Shown: positions 8,155 through 16,378, numbered from the stretch's first letter. The stretch: 64,000 nucleotides of DNA from Fischerella sp. PCC 9431 (GCF_000447295.1 NZ_KE650771.1:1001151-1065150), one strand, 5' to 3'. The notes: generated from the sequence alone by a model not told the origin. Numbers and translations are program-made.

Positions 8155-8888
8155 AACTGCTGAGGAGCTTTACGCCACAATTTTATCTTACATATAAAAA
8201 CTAACACTGATTGATCCCCAGTTGCTGTAACTCCGACTACCAACTGAAGTTTTCTAAATTATTTTCTACCTAAAGAAATACAAATTTCTAGTTATGAATT
8301 TTTCGTAAAAATTTATGCTTTTTTTGCAATTATATATTAAGTATGAACAATTCATCAATACTTTAGAGAGAAGTCAATTAGGGCTAACTCTTACGAGCGC
8401 AGGATTCGGGAGTTATAAATAAAAAAAATCCCGTTGTAGCAGAGGTGACTTGGAGATCAAGAAAGCAAAAAATCGCCTTGGGTAAAAATTGGATAATTTA
8501 TTTTTTGGATTTCCCTTAGAGCAAAAGAAAGAGCATTTTTGCTCATGTTTATTTTGTAATCCTATTTAATAGGTAATAGTTTAGTTGCTTTCATTAACCC
8601 TAAGAGCTATTTTTTATGTTTTCTTTTCAGACTTAGTAGGTGCAGATCATCGCTTATAGAGTGAAGTCGATGTTATTGTAAAGCTATAGATACATTACTT
8701 TCATAAAATCCTATCCATGCTATGCATTTGTAATACAGGGCAGTATTAGCTATTTTCATCACGTAAATCTAGCCATGAACATCAGTAATCGTCATTAATC
8801 TCAAGGACGATTTTGATACAAACACTAAAACCAAAATACAACGATTACAGAATCAAAGTTTGCTCCTTTACCCCTGAGAAACGGCAAG
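8155..8888. other. Long divergent intergenic region with a possible NtcA site
   Basis: 734 bp between DUF1830 (minus) and the radical SAM gene (plus). It is A/T-rich with no plausible ORF. Besides the NtcA-like motif near the DUF1830 end, I see a small hairpin GAGCA-TTTT-TGCTC near 8531-8545 followed by a T-rich stretch, and a G/C-richer island around 8390-8470. The length suggests a long leader or an unannotated RNA, but I see no specific proof. Confidence 0.35.
8198..8240 (-). promoter_or_regulatory. Possible NtcA-activated promoter of the DUF1830 gene
   Basis: On the minus strand GTA-N8-TAC spans 8240-8227. It is followed after 23 nt by TAGTTT (8203-8198), which fits TAN3T. This is the arrangement GTAN8TAC-N22/23-TAN3T described for NtcA-activated promoters. 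It lies 73 bp upstream of the DUF1830 ATG. The match is to a short consensus, so chance occurrence is possible. Confidence 0.35.
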
Positions 8889-10469
8889 ATGGAAGCTCAA
8901 ACATTCAACAAAATTCTCTATGTTCGCCTTCCCTGTAACCCCATCTTTCCTATTGGGGTTGTATACCTTAGCGATCATGTTCACAAGCAGTTTCCTAACA
9001 TTGAACAGCGTATCTTTGATTTAGGAACAGTGCCACCTTTAGATTATGCTAAAGCCCTGGATCGCTGTATCGATGAATTTCAGCCGACACTGCTAGTCTT
9101 CTCGTGGCGAGATATCCAAATTTATGCTCCAGTCGGTGGACGTGGTGGTAATCCATTGCAGTATACCTTCGAGTTTTTCTACTCCCGCAATCCATTTCTC
9201 AAGCTACAGGGAGCTTTTGGTTTGCTGCGGATAGCATCGGGATACTACGGTGAACTGTGGCGAAATTTAGGATTACTGAAACGGGGAATCAAACGCGCTC
9301 AACGTTATCACCCGAATGCTCGCGTAATTGTTGGTGGTGGTGCTGTCAGTGTCTTCTACGAACAGTTAGGTAAAAGCTTGCCAAAGGAGACTATTGTCTC
9401 TGTAGGTGAAGGCGAAACTTTGCTGACAAAACTACTTAGCGGACAAGAATTTCGGGATGAAAGATGTTATGTAGTAGGAGAAGATAAACCACGCGATCGC
9501 CTCATTCATGAACAACCTACACCACTAGAGAAAACAGCTTGTAACTACGACTACATCGAAACTATCTGGCCAGAATTTAAATATTACCTGCAAGACGGAG
9601 ACTTTTACATCGGTGTCCAAACCAAACGCGGTTGTCCTCACAACTGCTGCTATTGTGTTTACACTGTTGTTGAAGGTAAACAGGTACGCATTAACCCCGC
9701 CGATGAAGTTGTTGCTGAAATGCGACAGTTATATGATCGCGGTGTTCGCAATTTCTGGTTTACCGACGCCCAATTTATCCCAGCCCGTAAATTTATGGCT
9801 GATGCTGTTGAACTTTTACAAAAAATCGTCGATTCTGGAATGCAAGACATTCACTGGGCAGCATACATCCGAGCTGATAATCTCACACCAGAACTGTCTG
9901 ATTTGATGGTGAAAACAGGGATGAACTACTTTGAAATTGGTATCACCAGTGGTTCTCAAGAATTAGTACGGAAAATGCGGATGGGCTACAATCTCCGTAC
10001 TGTCTTGCAAAACTGTCGGGATTTAAAAGCGGCTGGGTTTAACGATTTAGTTTCCGTCAATTATTCCTTTAATGTGATTGACGAACGCCCGGAAACCATT
10101 CGCCAAACCATCGCCTATCACCGCGAACTGGAACGGATTTTTGGGGTAGATAAAGTCGAACCTGCAATCTTTTTTATCGGACTACAACCCCACACCCACC
10201 TTGAAGAATATGCTTTCAAAGAAAATATTCTTAAACCAGGGTATGATCCGATGAACATCACACCTTGGACAGTCCAAAAGATGCTGTGGAACCCAGAACC
10301 CCTTGGTTCCTTCTTTGGCGAAGTTTGCTTGCAAGCTTGGCGACAAAACCCTAATGACTTTGGACGCGAAGTCATGAAAATATTAGAGGAAAGACTGGGT
10401 TGTGCTGAACTAGAAGAAGCACTTTCTGCACCCATTGAGGCTAAACCAAAACAATTGGTGGGTGTTTAA
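8889..10469 (+). CDS. Radical SAM protein with N-terminal B12-binding-like region
   Basis: 526 residues. The N-terminal 190 residues have the look of a cobalamin-binding Rossmann region (FPIGVVYLSDHV, LLVFSWRDIQIY, ARVIVGGGAVSVF, VSVGEGETLL) as in B12-type radical SAM enzymes. A radical SAM core follows with the [4Fe-4S] motif CPHNCCYC (Cys249, Cys253, Cys256) and conserved downstream strands (FWFTDAQF, NYFEIGITSGS, VNYSFNVIDERPETI). The C-terminus is α-helical. Substrate unknown; such proteins methylate or rearrange unactivated carbons in cofactor or lipid pathways. I associate it loosely with a cyanobacterial radical SAM protein linked to photosystem II and light acclimation but cannot confirm this. 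The next gene, 164 bp downstream, is a DICT-domain sensor. Confidence 0.87.
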   Translation: MEAQTFNKILYVRLPCNPIFPIGVVYLSDHVHKQFPNIEQRIFDLGTVPPLDYAKALDRCIDEFQPTLLVFSWRDIQIYAPVGGRGGNPLQYTFEFFYSRNPFLKLQGAFGLLRIASGYYGELWRNLGLLKRGIKRAQRYHPNARVIVGGGAVSVFYEQLGKSLPKETIVSVGEGETLLTKLLSGQEFRDERCYVVGEDKPRDRLIHEQPTPLEKTACNYDYIETIWPEFKYYLQDGDFYIGVQTKRGCPHNCCYCVYTVVEGKQVRINPADEVVAEMRQLYDRGVRNFWFTDAQFIPARKFMADAVELLQKIVDSGMQDIHWAAYIRADNLTPELSDLMVKTGMNYFEIGITSGSQELVRKMRMGYNLRTVLQNCRDLKAAGFNDLVSVNYSFNVIDERPETIRQTIAYHRELERIFGVDKVEPAIFFIGLQPHTHLEEYAFKENILKPGYDPMNITPWTVQKMLWNPEPLGSFFGEVCLQAWRQNPNDFGREVMKILEERLGCAELEEALSAPIEAKPKQLVGV

Positions 10470-10633
10470 AACTAACTATCGTTAGTCAAAATTCAGAGTA
10501 AGGCTAAAGGGTTAGAGAGATTTCTCCTTCCCCTTTAAGCTTTACCCATGTTTTCCAAAGTAAACTAAATAATCAGAAGCATAAATTAAATTTATATCCC
10601 CAGCACCTGTGCGGTTCATTTAACAAAACCCCC

Positions 10634-12034
10634 ATGTTAGAAGGTTCAATACTCCAACAACTGGAAATAGCTCATCGCCATAGCAAAAGACCAATTAGAT
10701 TCGGAGTGTACTATAAAAATACCTTAGTCGCTCTGTGTCATGCCCTAGAAGATCACATATTAGATGATGTCACTTCACCCTTGGTAATTACCGCCTTTGA
10801 ACAAGGGAAATGGTATCTCCAAGAAGCCCAAAGATATGCAGACATCGCCAAAAAATCCCGTCATATAGCCATCATGGCAGCCCCAGATACTGGCTGGGCA
10901 GAACATCCTACAAGTCAATTACCTAATGTTAACTTAGTTGCTTTAGACCCAGCTGATCCAGTAGCTCAGGAATGGCACTTGATTATTCTATCACCTAGGT
11001 ACACAGCAATGGTAATTTGTCAAGAATTATCAGAAGCTGATTATGGTGCTTCTGGACTGCCTGGATCAGACTTAGAACGCAAATTTTATGGCTTGTGGAC
11101 ATTTGAACCAGAATTAGTCAAAGAAACAGCCGCATTGGCGATCGCTCACATTCAACGCTATAACCCAGAATTAGCAGCAAAACTCACTGCCTATCAAGAA
11201 GCAATTCGGCCTAGCTTGGCTACACCAGAAGAATTGAGTGCCGTAGTTTCCCGTGTAGTTGATTACCTCCAAACCGGACAAGAAAACATATCTGTTCCCA
11301 CCAACATCCGCCATCAAGCCCTAGATACTAATTTAGTTTCCAATGAAATCCAGGCATTTTTGCGGATGGCACAAATTATAGATGCTGCTGATATTACAAA
11401 TCCTATGGCAGCAGCAGAAGTTGTGACGCTGGTAGAAACAATGGGACAACTTTTAGATTTGCCCGCATGGCAGATCAAAAGATTGCGTTTAGCAGGATTG
11501 TTACACCGTTTAGATCCATTGCAAAGAGTAGAAAGCGTACTAACTCCCAGTACAACGACTTACTACCAAGAAGACGCACCCAGTTGTCCTTTAACTTGTC
11601 CTCTCGTACCAGGAGCGCAGGTACTGCGAACTATGCCACAACTACGAGCGGTAGCACAAATTATTACTCACCAAACCGAGTATTGGGATGGAACTGGTGA
11701 ACCTGCGGGATTAGCTGGTGATGAAATTCCTTTAGAATCGAGAATTTTGGCACTCATTGTTGAATTTCAGTGGCGAGTGCATCAAAAACAATCATCTCAA
11801 TTGAGTCGCGAAGAAGTAATTAATCAAGCTTTAGAAGAATGCAGACAACAATCGCGACGCTTTGATCCAAAACTGATAGATACATTGACACTATTAGTCA
11901 TGGGTTTACAACAAGGACTAGAGTTACCTATAATTACACCCAAACTTAGCGTTGGTATGTGGTTATTGGATTCTCGACTCGATAGTGGAACCAAGACTAG
12001 TGTGGAAAGAAATCCAAATTTACGTATACAATAA
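10634..12034 (+). CDS. DICT-domain sensor with degenerate HD-GYP-like output
   Basis: 466 residues. Residues 1 to about 170 match the DICT sensory domain found in cyanobacterial signalling proteins (FGVYYKNTLVALCHALEDHI, YADIAKKSRHIAIMAAPDTGW, WHLIILSPRYTAMVICQEL). The C-terminal half (about 240-430) resembles an HD-GYP domain: LLHRLDPL stands where LLHDIGK is expected, and HQTEYWDGTGEPAGLAGDEIP where HHE-WDGTGYP-GL-G is expected. Thus HD has become HR and GYP has become GEP, so cyclic-di-GMP hydrolysis is unlikely and a binding or scaffold role is more plausible. DICT domains are thought to sense light or redox signals together with other modules. It is probably coupled to the upstream radical SAM gene. 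Confidence 0.82.
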   Translation: MLEGSILQQLEIAHRHSKRPIRFGVYYKNTLVALCHALEDHILDDVTSPLVITAFEQGKWYLQEAQRYADIAKKSRHIAIMAAPDTGWAEHPTSQLPNVNLVALDPADPVAQEWHLIILSPRYTAMVICQELSEADYGASGLPGSDLERKFYGLWTFEPELVKETAALAIAHIQRYNPELAAKLTAYQEAIRPSLATPEELSAVVSRVVDYLQTGQENISVPTNIRHQALDTNLVSNEIQAFLRMAQIIDAADITNPMAAAEVVTLVETMGQLLDLPAWQIKRLRLAGLLHRLDPLQRVESVLTPSTTTYYQEDAPSCPLTCPLVPGAQVLRTMPQLRAVAQIITHQTEYWDGTGEPAGLAGDEIPLESRILALIVEFQWRVHQKQSSQLSREEVINQALEECRQQSRRFDPKLIDTLTLLVMGLQQGLELPIITPKLSVGMWLLDSRLDSGTKTSVERNPNLRIQ

Positions 12035-12050
12035 GCATGTTTTTTTGCTT

Positions 12051-12173
12051 CACCAGGACTTACGCAAAATTTATGGGAAACTCTTGTTTCTTTGCGTACT
12101 TTGAGGCTTTTTTGGTACCCTCCAAGAAGCCACTTAGTGTCTACTTTTTCATCGTTTTGCGTAAGTCCTGGTG
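12051..12173. mobile_element. 123-bp MITE-like element with perfect 19-bp terminal inverted repeats
   Basis: The left end CACCAGGACTTACGCAAAA (12051-12069) and the right end TTTTGCGTAAGTCCTGGTG (12155-12173) are exact reverse complements. The interior of 85 bp has no ORF. Size, perfect terminal repeats and location in a spacer fit a non-autonomous transposon (MITE). The ACTTACGCA core is common at the ends of cyanobacterial insertion sequences. I cannot identify a clear target-site duplication because the flanks are T-rich. It could also fold into a strong hairpin that terminates the DICT gene. Confidence 0.75.
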
Positions 12174-12220
12174 GTATTTTTTGTCTTTGACTTGTTAAAT
12201 ATTTTTTTTCATCACCATAT

Positions 12221-12238
12221 AGACGCGCTGGCGGCTTC
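12221..12238. repeat. Short dispersed repeat AGACGCGCNNGCGGCTTC
   Basis: AGACGCGCTGGCGGCTTC here matches AGACGCGCAAGCGGCTTC at 49309-49326 in 16 of 18 bases. It lies 40 bp before the pentapeptide-repeat gene. It belongs to the GC-rich dispersed repeats typical of Nostocales spacers. Confidence 0.65.
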
Positions 12239-12277
12239 CCATTACGGTAGATCACAAAGAGATTTTTTGTAGGTTTT

Positions 12278-12916
12278 ATGAATATAGAAGCTATTAAATC
12301 AGGAAAAGTTAAGCACTTAGCAGGAGCTAATTTAGAAGATGAGGATTTATCGAATTTGGATTTAAACCGGATTAATTTTGCTGGTGCTACTCTTGTGGGT
12401 ACAAATTTCACTGCTTCTAAACTTGAAGGTGGACATTTGGAAGGTGCTAATTTGATGGGAGCAAACCTCCAAGCAACTGATTTGCGGGCAAATTTGATGG
12501 GCGCAAACCTGATGCAAGCAGATTTGACAGGTGCTGACTTAAGGGGTAGTAATTTACGTGGTGCTAATTTAATGGGGGCGAGACTGAGTGAAGTGTCTTT
12601 TGCTGGTGCTTTCTTGAGTGGTGCAAATTTGATGAATGTCAACTTACAAGGAGTTGACTTCCGGGGTGCTGACTTGCGAGGAGCCAATCTGACAGGGGCG
12701 AATCTCAAAGGCGCAGACTTAAGCCGTGCAGATTTACAAGGAGCGTTGTTGAGTGAAGCAAATTTAGAAGAAGCAGATATGAGAGAAGCTAATCTGTCAG
12801 GGGCAAACTTGACAAGTGCAAATTTACTGTGTGCAGAGTTAGAAGGAGCGAATTTAAATGGAGTAAATTTAGAGCGGGCTTGTTTGGTAGGAACAATGGC
12901 TGAGACGGGTTCATAG
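12278..12916 (+). CDS. Pentapeptide-repeat protein
   Basis: 212 residues. From about residue 12 to 205 it consists almost wholly of A(D/N)LXX units (GANLMGANLQATDLRANL, GADLRGANLTGANLKGADL), with about 35 to 38 consecutive units. This predicts one right-handed quadrilateral β-helix of roughly nine turns. A short non-repeat N-terminus (MNIEAIKSGKVKHL) forms a cap. There is no signal peptide or membrane segment, so it is cytosolic. A slight break in the register occurs near DLRANLMGANL. Function unknown; family members act as protein-protein scaffolds or DNA mimics. The long antisense ORF over it is a by-product of its repetitive codons. Confidence 0.92.
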   Translation: MNIEAIKSGKVKHLAGANLEDEDLSNLDLNRINFAGATLVGTNFTASKLEGGHLEGANLMGANLQATDLRANLMGANLMQADLTGADLRGSNLRGANLMGARLSEVSFAGAFLSGANLMNVNLQGVDFRGADLRGANLTGANLKGADLSRADLQGALLSEANLEEADMREANLSGANLTSANLLCAELEGANLNGVNLERACLVGTMAETGS

Positions 12917-13112
12917 GTATTTTTTTGCTATTGTTAGAATTTTGGCAGGTAAAGCAAGTGAAAATTTGTGAGTTTACAAGAAAGTTGTTAAGTTAGCAAA
13001 GCAGCTTTCAAGCGTCGATTCAAGCGTCGATAAGGTGCGCTTAATTCAGCAAATTACTATAGATTACAGGAAAAAACTCAAGCAATACCTACTCTTAAAG
13101 TGTTAATCCAAC

Positions 13113-13949
13113 TTAAGAAATAGAACTTATTTTTGATTGTCTTCCCCTCATCCACAACGCCAACACACCCATCAATACTAACCCCATGACTCCCATCAAA
13201 GGATTGTTATTTACTCCCGTAATCCAATCAGGAACCCGATTCGTATATTTAATTAATCCGCCAACGTTAATGATGTAATAACCCCAAACTATACCCATAT
13301 GTAAACCAATAGGTAATCCCAAACGCCCCCGTCGCCAGCGCTTTCCCCATACCTGCGTCAACCCCAACAGCACCAAAGTCGGAAGTTGTGGCAATGTGTG
13401 AATAATTGCTTCCAAAGGCTTAATAAAATGCGATACCCCATAAATTATTGCACTAGCCCAAAGTGCCACACGGGGAGAATAATCTCGCTGCAATTCATCT
13501 AACAACCAGCCTCGAAATAACAATTCTTCAGCAAACCCAATACCCAAACCTGTAAGAGAACCTTCTAATATTACTTTTAATAAAAAAACTTTGGGCTGTT
13601 GCCACACCAAAAACCCTAACAACCCTTCTAAACTAAATAAAATCAAGATGCTAATTAATCCTATAGCTAAACCCTGTAATAAATCTACGCCGTTTAATCG
13701 CGTGAACTGTAAACCGTAGTGCTGGAAAATTTGGGATTGTTTGTAAACTTGTTTACCCCATATTCTGAGTAGAAAAATAAATTCTATATACAGTAGTGAT
13801 ATTGTTAAAATACCTACCAAGTTAGTATCAGATACTAATAAATATACTGGTATTGCAAAAGGCAACCACAGCACTAATAGAACTGCAATAAAATAACCCA
13901 GCCTGATCAATACAGAACGCTGGGCTAAAAACGTAAAGTTTATTTTCAT
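13113..13949 (-). CDS. CPBP family intramembrane protease
   Basis: 278 residues with about seven or eight membrane helices. The ABI/CPBP signature is clear: motif 1 EELLFRG (EExxxR) in GIGFAEELLFRGWLLDEL, motif 2 with His in YGVSHFIKPLEA, and a third His in LPIGLHMGIVWGYY. These residues form the glutamate/histidine catalytic centre of this Rce1-like family. Substrates in cyanobacteria are unknown. It is transcribed in the same direction as clpS, 106 bp downstream of it, so protein turnover genes are grouped here. A second member is at the right end of the window (63176-64000). Confidence 0.9.
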   Translation of the reverse strand: MKINFTFLAQRSVLIRLGYFIAVLLVLWLPFAIPVYLLVSDTNLVGILTISLLYIEFIFLLRIWGKQVYKQSQIFQHYGLQFTRLNGVDLLQGLAIGLISILILFSLEGLLGFLVWQQPKVFLLKVILEGSLTGLGIGFAEELLFRGWLLDELQRDYSPRVALWASAIIYGVSHFIKPLEAIIHTLPQLPTLVLLGLTQVWGKRWRRGRLGLPIGLHMGIVWGYYIINVGGLIKYTNRVPDWITGVNNNPLMGVMGLVLMGVLALWMRGRQSKISSIS

Positions 13950-14055
13950 ACCAAATTGGCTAGATTTTTCAGAATTTTAGCTAGTTTATCAATATATCTT
14001 GCCACTTATTAACCAACTTGGTTTTAAAATTTGTGAGTGATCAGTGATCATTGAT

Positions 14056-14337
14056 TCATTCTTCTGGTTCAATTGTACTAATCAACCCATGATTTTTTAA
14101 GGTCTCACAATAAAACTCAGCAGGCTCCTGAGCACAAGTAATGACTAGAGCAATACCATTGCTATGGGCCTCCATCATGATGCTAACAGCCTGTGGTTGA
14201 GTCAGGCTAGGTACCGTAGTTAATAGAACCTGCACCACATACTCCATAGTGTTGTAGTCGTCGTTATGGAGCAAAACGCGATATTGAGGCGCTAGTTTTC
14301 TGGAAGTTGAAGGCTTCTGTTTAGTTTCGACTGACAC
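14056..14337 (-). CDS. clpS: ATP-dependent Clp protease adaptor ClpS
   Basis: 93 residues, the usual length. The N-degron pocket motif YRVLLHNDDYNTMEYVV holds the conserved Asn-Asp-Asp. The family helix PQAVSIMMEAHSNG and the C-terminal strand LVITCAQEPAEFYCETLKNHGL complete the fold. ClpS binds N-terminal destabilising residues and hands substrates to ClpC/ClpP in cyanobacteria. The disordered N-terminus (MSVETKQKPSTSRKLAPQ) is normal. Cyanobacteria often have two ClpS proteins; this one looks like the canonical ClpS1, which is a judgement from memory. The CPBP protease gene follows 106 bp downstream. Confidence 0.93.
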   Translation of the reverse strand: MSVETKQKPSTSRKLAPQYRVLLHNDDYNTMEYVVQVLLTTVPSLTQPQAVSIMMEAHSNGIALVITCAQEPAEFYCETLKNHGLISTIEPEE

Positions 14338-14553
14338 GGCTGCTTGCTCTGCTGGTAATTTACTACAACAAGTTTTTTGTCTAGAGGTAGCTTACTAGAG
14401 TTATCTTTACAGTTACTTATGAATTATTGTATAGCACCAAAAAGGTTGTTGCTAGTATTGATTGGTTGTTGATCAATTGTCAATTGATTCTGCTAGCTTT
14501 TAAAATTGAAACAGCAGCAGCGAAATCAATGCCACTGCCAAAGTTATATAAGT

Positions 14554-14910
14554 ATGGAGATTACACTGAATTTTCAACCAGGGCAAATAGTATCTTTAGA
14601 GCATGATGACAGTAAGCTATACGGGGAAGTTATTCAAGTTGTAATGTCTCGTCATTTGTGCTGGGTACGTCCTTTGCTATTATTGGTCAAATCTTCGGAA
14701 CCTCCACTCATAAATGATTTACGAGAGGCTTCCGATTTACTTTGGCCATTGGATTTATTTCGACCAGCTTTAGATACAGAAGTCATTTCTATCTTGAGTC
14801 AGGTCTTAGCAAAAGAACCAAAACTTGAAATAGACTCCCCTACCAAGCAGCTACTTCATCATTTTATTCATGAAGTTTGGCAAGCCTATAATAAAGAATC
14901 CACAGGCTAG
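14554..14910 (+). CDS. Conserved cyanobacterial protein of unknown function
   Basis: 118 residues from the ATG at 14554 (MEITLNFQPGQIVSLEH). The frame is open to a TTG at 14506, but the added Gln/Cys-rich residues do not look like protein. The N-terminal 45 residues form a small β-barrel-like stretch (PGQIVSLEHDDSKLYGEVIQVVMSRHLCWVRPLLL). The rest is helical (LLWPLDLFRPALDTEVISILSQVLA, QLLHHFIHEVWQAY). Soluble, no signal peptide. I recognise the type as a cyanobacteria-specific small protein but know no function. It is divergent from clpS, 216 bp away. Confidence 0.7.
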   Translation: MEITLNFQPGQIVSLEHDDSKLYGEVIQVVMSRHLCWVRPLLLLVKSSEPPLINDLREASDLLWPLDLFRPALDTEVISILSQVLAKEPKLEIDSPTKQLLHHFIHEVWQAYNKESTG

Positions 14911-15302
14911 TATTACCCAGCACCAAAATTGCTAAATATGCGAGGTTCCTAGCCAAGACTTTAATCTTTAATTTAAGTGTAAAAGCCGCGTACCACAAAC
15001 TCTGCATATTTTGTATGTATGGCGGAATGAGTACTTTTTTAATAGTTAGAAATTATACTTATGCTATCCTGAAACTAACTGAAAATTTCCATTCCTGTGT
15101 TCTTAATATTTAAGCGTTTCTTATATTTGAGATTTGAGATCACAATATTTTCAAACAAAACATCCCAAAATATGGGCAGTGCTATGCCTTAAGAAGACAA
15201 GGCTGCTACAATCCAATTTGTGCTACACAATTTTTTAGCTTGCTTAACGGTGATAGCTAGGCTTTACTTAGTATCCTAAATAACTTTATCAGTCAACTTA
15301 AT
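14911..15302. other. Intergenic region between convergent small genes
   Basis: 392 bp, A/T-rich. I see no strong hairpin with a T tract, no operator and no ORF worth reporting. The TTTAATCTTTAATTTAAG stretch near 14960-14980 is only low complexity. Confidence 0.35.
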
Positions 15303-15497
15303 TTAAGTGTTGGGAACTAATTGAATTCGGCCAGCGTCCATTTCTGCCATTAATAATTCCAAGGCTTCATAATCAATATCAGAGATGTAACCCATTTGTG
15401 TCAATTCCGAGTTAATTTCATTTTCTATTTCAGGAGTTAATTTTTTAATCAAAAGGGCCTTTTCTACTAGTTGACGAATGATATATCTGGTTTTCAT
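15303..15497 (-). CDS. Small acidic protein, unknown function
   Basis: 64 residues (ATG at 15497). The sequence alternates two amphipathic helices (YIIRQLVEKALLIKKLTPEIENEINSEL and DIDYEALELLMAEMDAGRI) and looks like a genuine small helical protein. The composition, rich in Glu, Leu and Ile, is unlike random translation. Small proteins of this appearance occur in heterocystous cyanobacteria, but I cannot name a family. No good Shine-Dalgarno sequence is visible; AGG is too close to the ATG. A perfect CRP-type operator lies 63 bp upstream, which suggests regulated expression. Confidence 0.62.
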   Translation of the reverse strand: MKTRYIIRQLVEKALLIKKLTPEIENEINSELTQMGYISDIDYEALELLMAEMDAGRIQLVPNT

Positions 15498-15918
15498 ACC
15501 TAGTTGACCAACTAATTTTCTTTATATAGTTATTATCCCAGTCGCAATTTTGGATAAAATGTGATCTGAATCACAATTTATGAGTGATTTGATGCGTGAT
15601 CGCCTCCTGTATCTATCACATGGCTGAAGTGAATTCAGGATCTAGATCATTACCTTACTGTTTGCATTCACCAACTTTAGTAATAACTAACTAAGAAGTA
15701 GTTGGCATGGCAAGCAATATATTTAATCTTTATTGTAACAAAAGTATAGTTAAATACATTTTTATGAGTTTATGACAATCTTTAAATAGATATAGTCAAG
15801 CAATAAAGATTCGGCTAAGAGAAGTAATACGCATGGTCGATGTAAGCAGAAAAAGTATATGGTCAAATACATCTATCTTTAATTATTGAAAAACTTTACA
15901 TACATTTAGGATGCTGTT
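15498..15918. other. Divergent regulatory region with a CRP-type operator
   Basis: 421 bp between the 64-residue gene and the STAS gene. Besides the TGTGA-N6-TCACA site there is an inverted repeat, CCAACT (15671-15676) facing AGTTGG near 15700, which could bind a regulator or form a hairpin. Promoter boxes were not assigned with confidence. Confidence 0.45.
15560..15575. promoter_or_regulatory. Perfect CRP/SyCRP1-type operator TGTGA-N6-TCACA
   Basis: TGTGATCTGAATCACA matches the palindromic consensus TGTGA-N6-TCACA in all ten specified positions. Cyanobacterial cAMP receptor proteins (SyCRP1 in Synechocystis, AnCrpA in Anabaena) recognise this consensus. It is 63 bp upstream of the minus-strand ATG at 15497 and 344 bp upstream of the STAS gene, so the small gene is the more likely target. 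Confidence 0.65.
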
Positions 15919-16239
15919 ATGCAAGCGCTGCTTAAAAATCCGACAATCACAGTGATTCGTCCTCAAGGTAGTTTAAATGCTGCTAATGCTTTAAAATTTC
16001 AACAAGATTTAACAAAAGCACTGGCACAAAACGCAAGTAGTCAATTGCTAGTAGATTTGGAGCAGGTAGAAGCATTAGATAGTGCTGGCTTAATGGCGCT
16101 AGTGTCTGCACTCAAGTTTGCTCAGGATTTAGGAAGGCAATTTAGCCTTTGTTCGGTCTCCCCATCTATTAGAATTGTTTTTGAACTGACCCAACTTGAT
16201 AAAGTTTTTGAAATATCTGAAAGTAAAGTAGCATTTTAG
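15919..16239 (+). CDS. STAS-domain protein (anti-sigma factor antagonist type)
   Basis: 106 residues, one STAS domain. The phosphorylation site region VEALDSAGLMALVSAL holds Asp54-Ser55, matching the DSxG site of SpoIIAA/RsbV-like proteins. The preceding strand LLVDLEQV and the following AQDLGRQFSLCSVSPSIRIVFELTQLDKVFEI fit the fold throughout. Proteins like this switch partners with anti-sigma kinases in response to phosphorylation, but no kinase or phosphatase gene is next to it. It is cytosolic. Transcribed in the direction of the radical SAM gene, 139 bp apart, with no visible functional link. Confidence 0.9.
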   Translation: MQALLKNPTITVIRPQGSLNAANALKFQQDLTKALAQNASSQLLVDLEQVEALDSAGLMALVSALKFAQDLGRQFSLCSVSPSIRIVFELTQLDKVFEISESKVAF

Positions 16240-16378
16240 ATGAATTGTCACTCAGCTTTGAGTTCATGGACATCAAAAAATTTTGAAACACTAATTAACA
16301 CTCTGAAACTGCCTAATCAATGCTAATGTTGGAGGTGAGTAAGAGTCATTTATTTGAAATCGCTAGAAAAATAGCACA

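Noticed and set aside
11824-12708. 294-residue ORF on the minus strand opposite the DICT and pentapeptide-repeat genes
   Set aside because: It is antisense to the regular codons of the pentapeptide repeats (KFAPLKLAPRK-type periodicity mirrors GANLxGADL), and crosses the MITE-like element. A shadow, not a gene.
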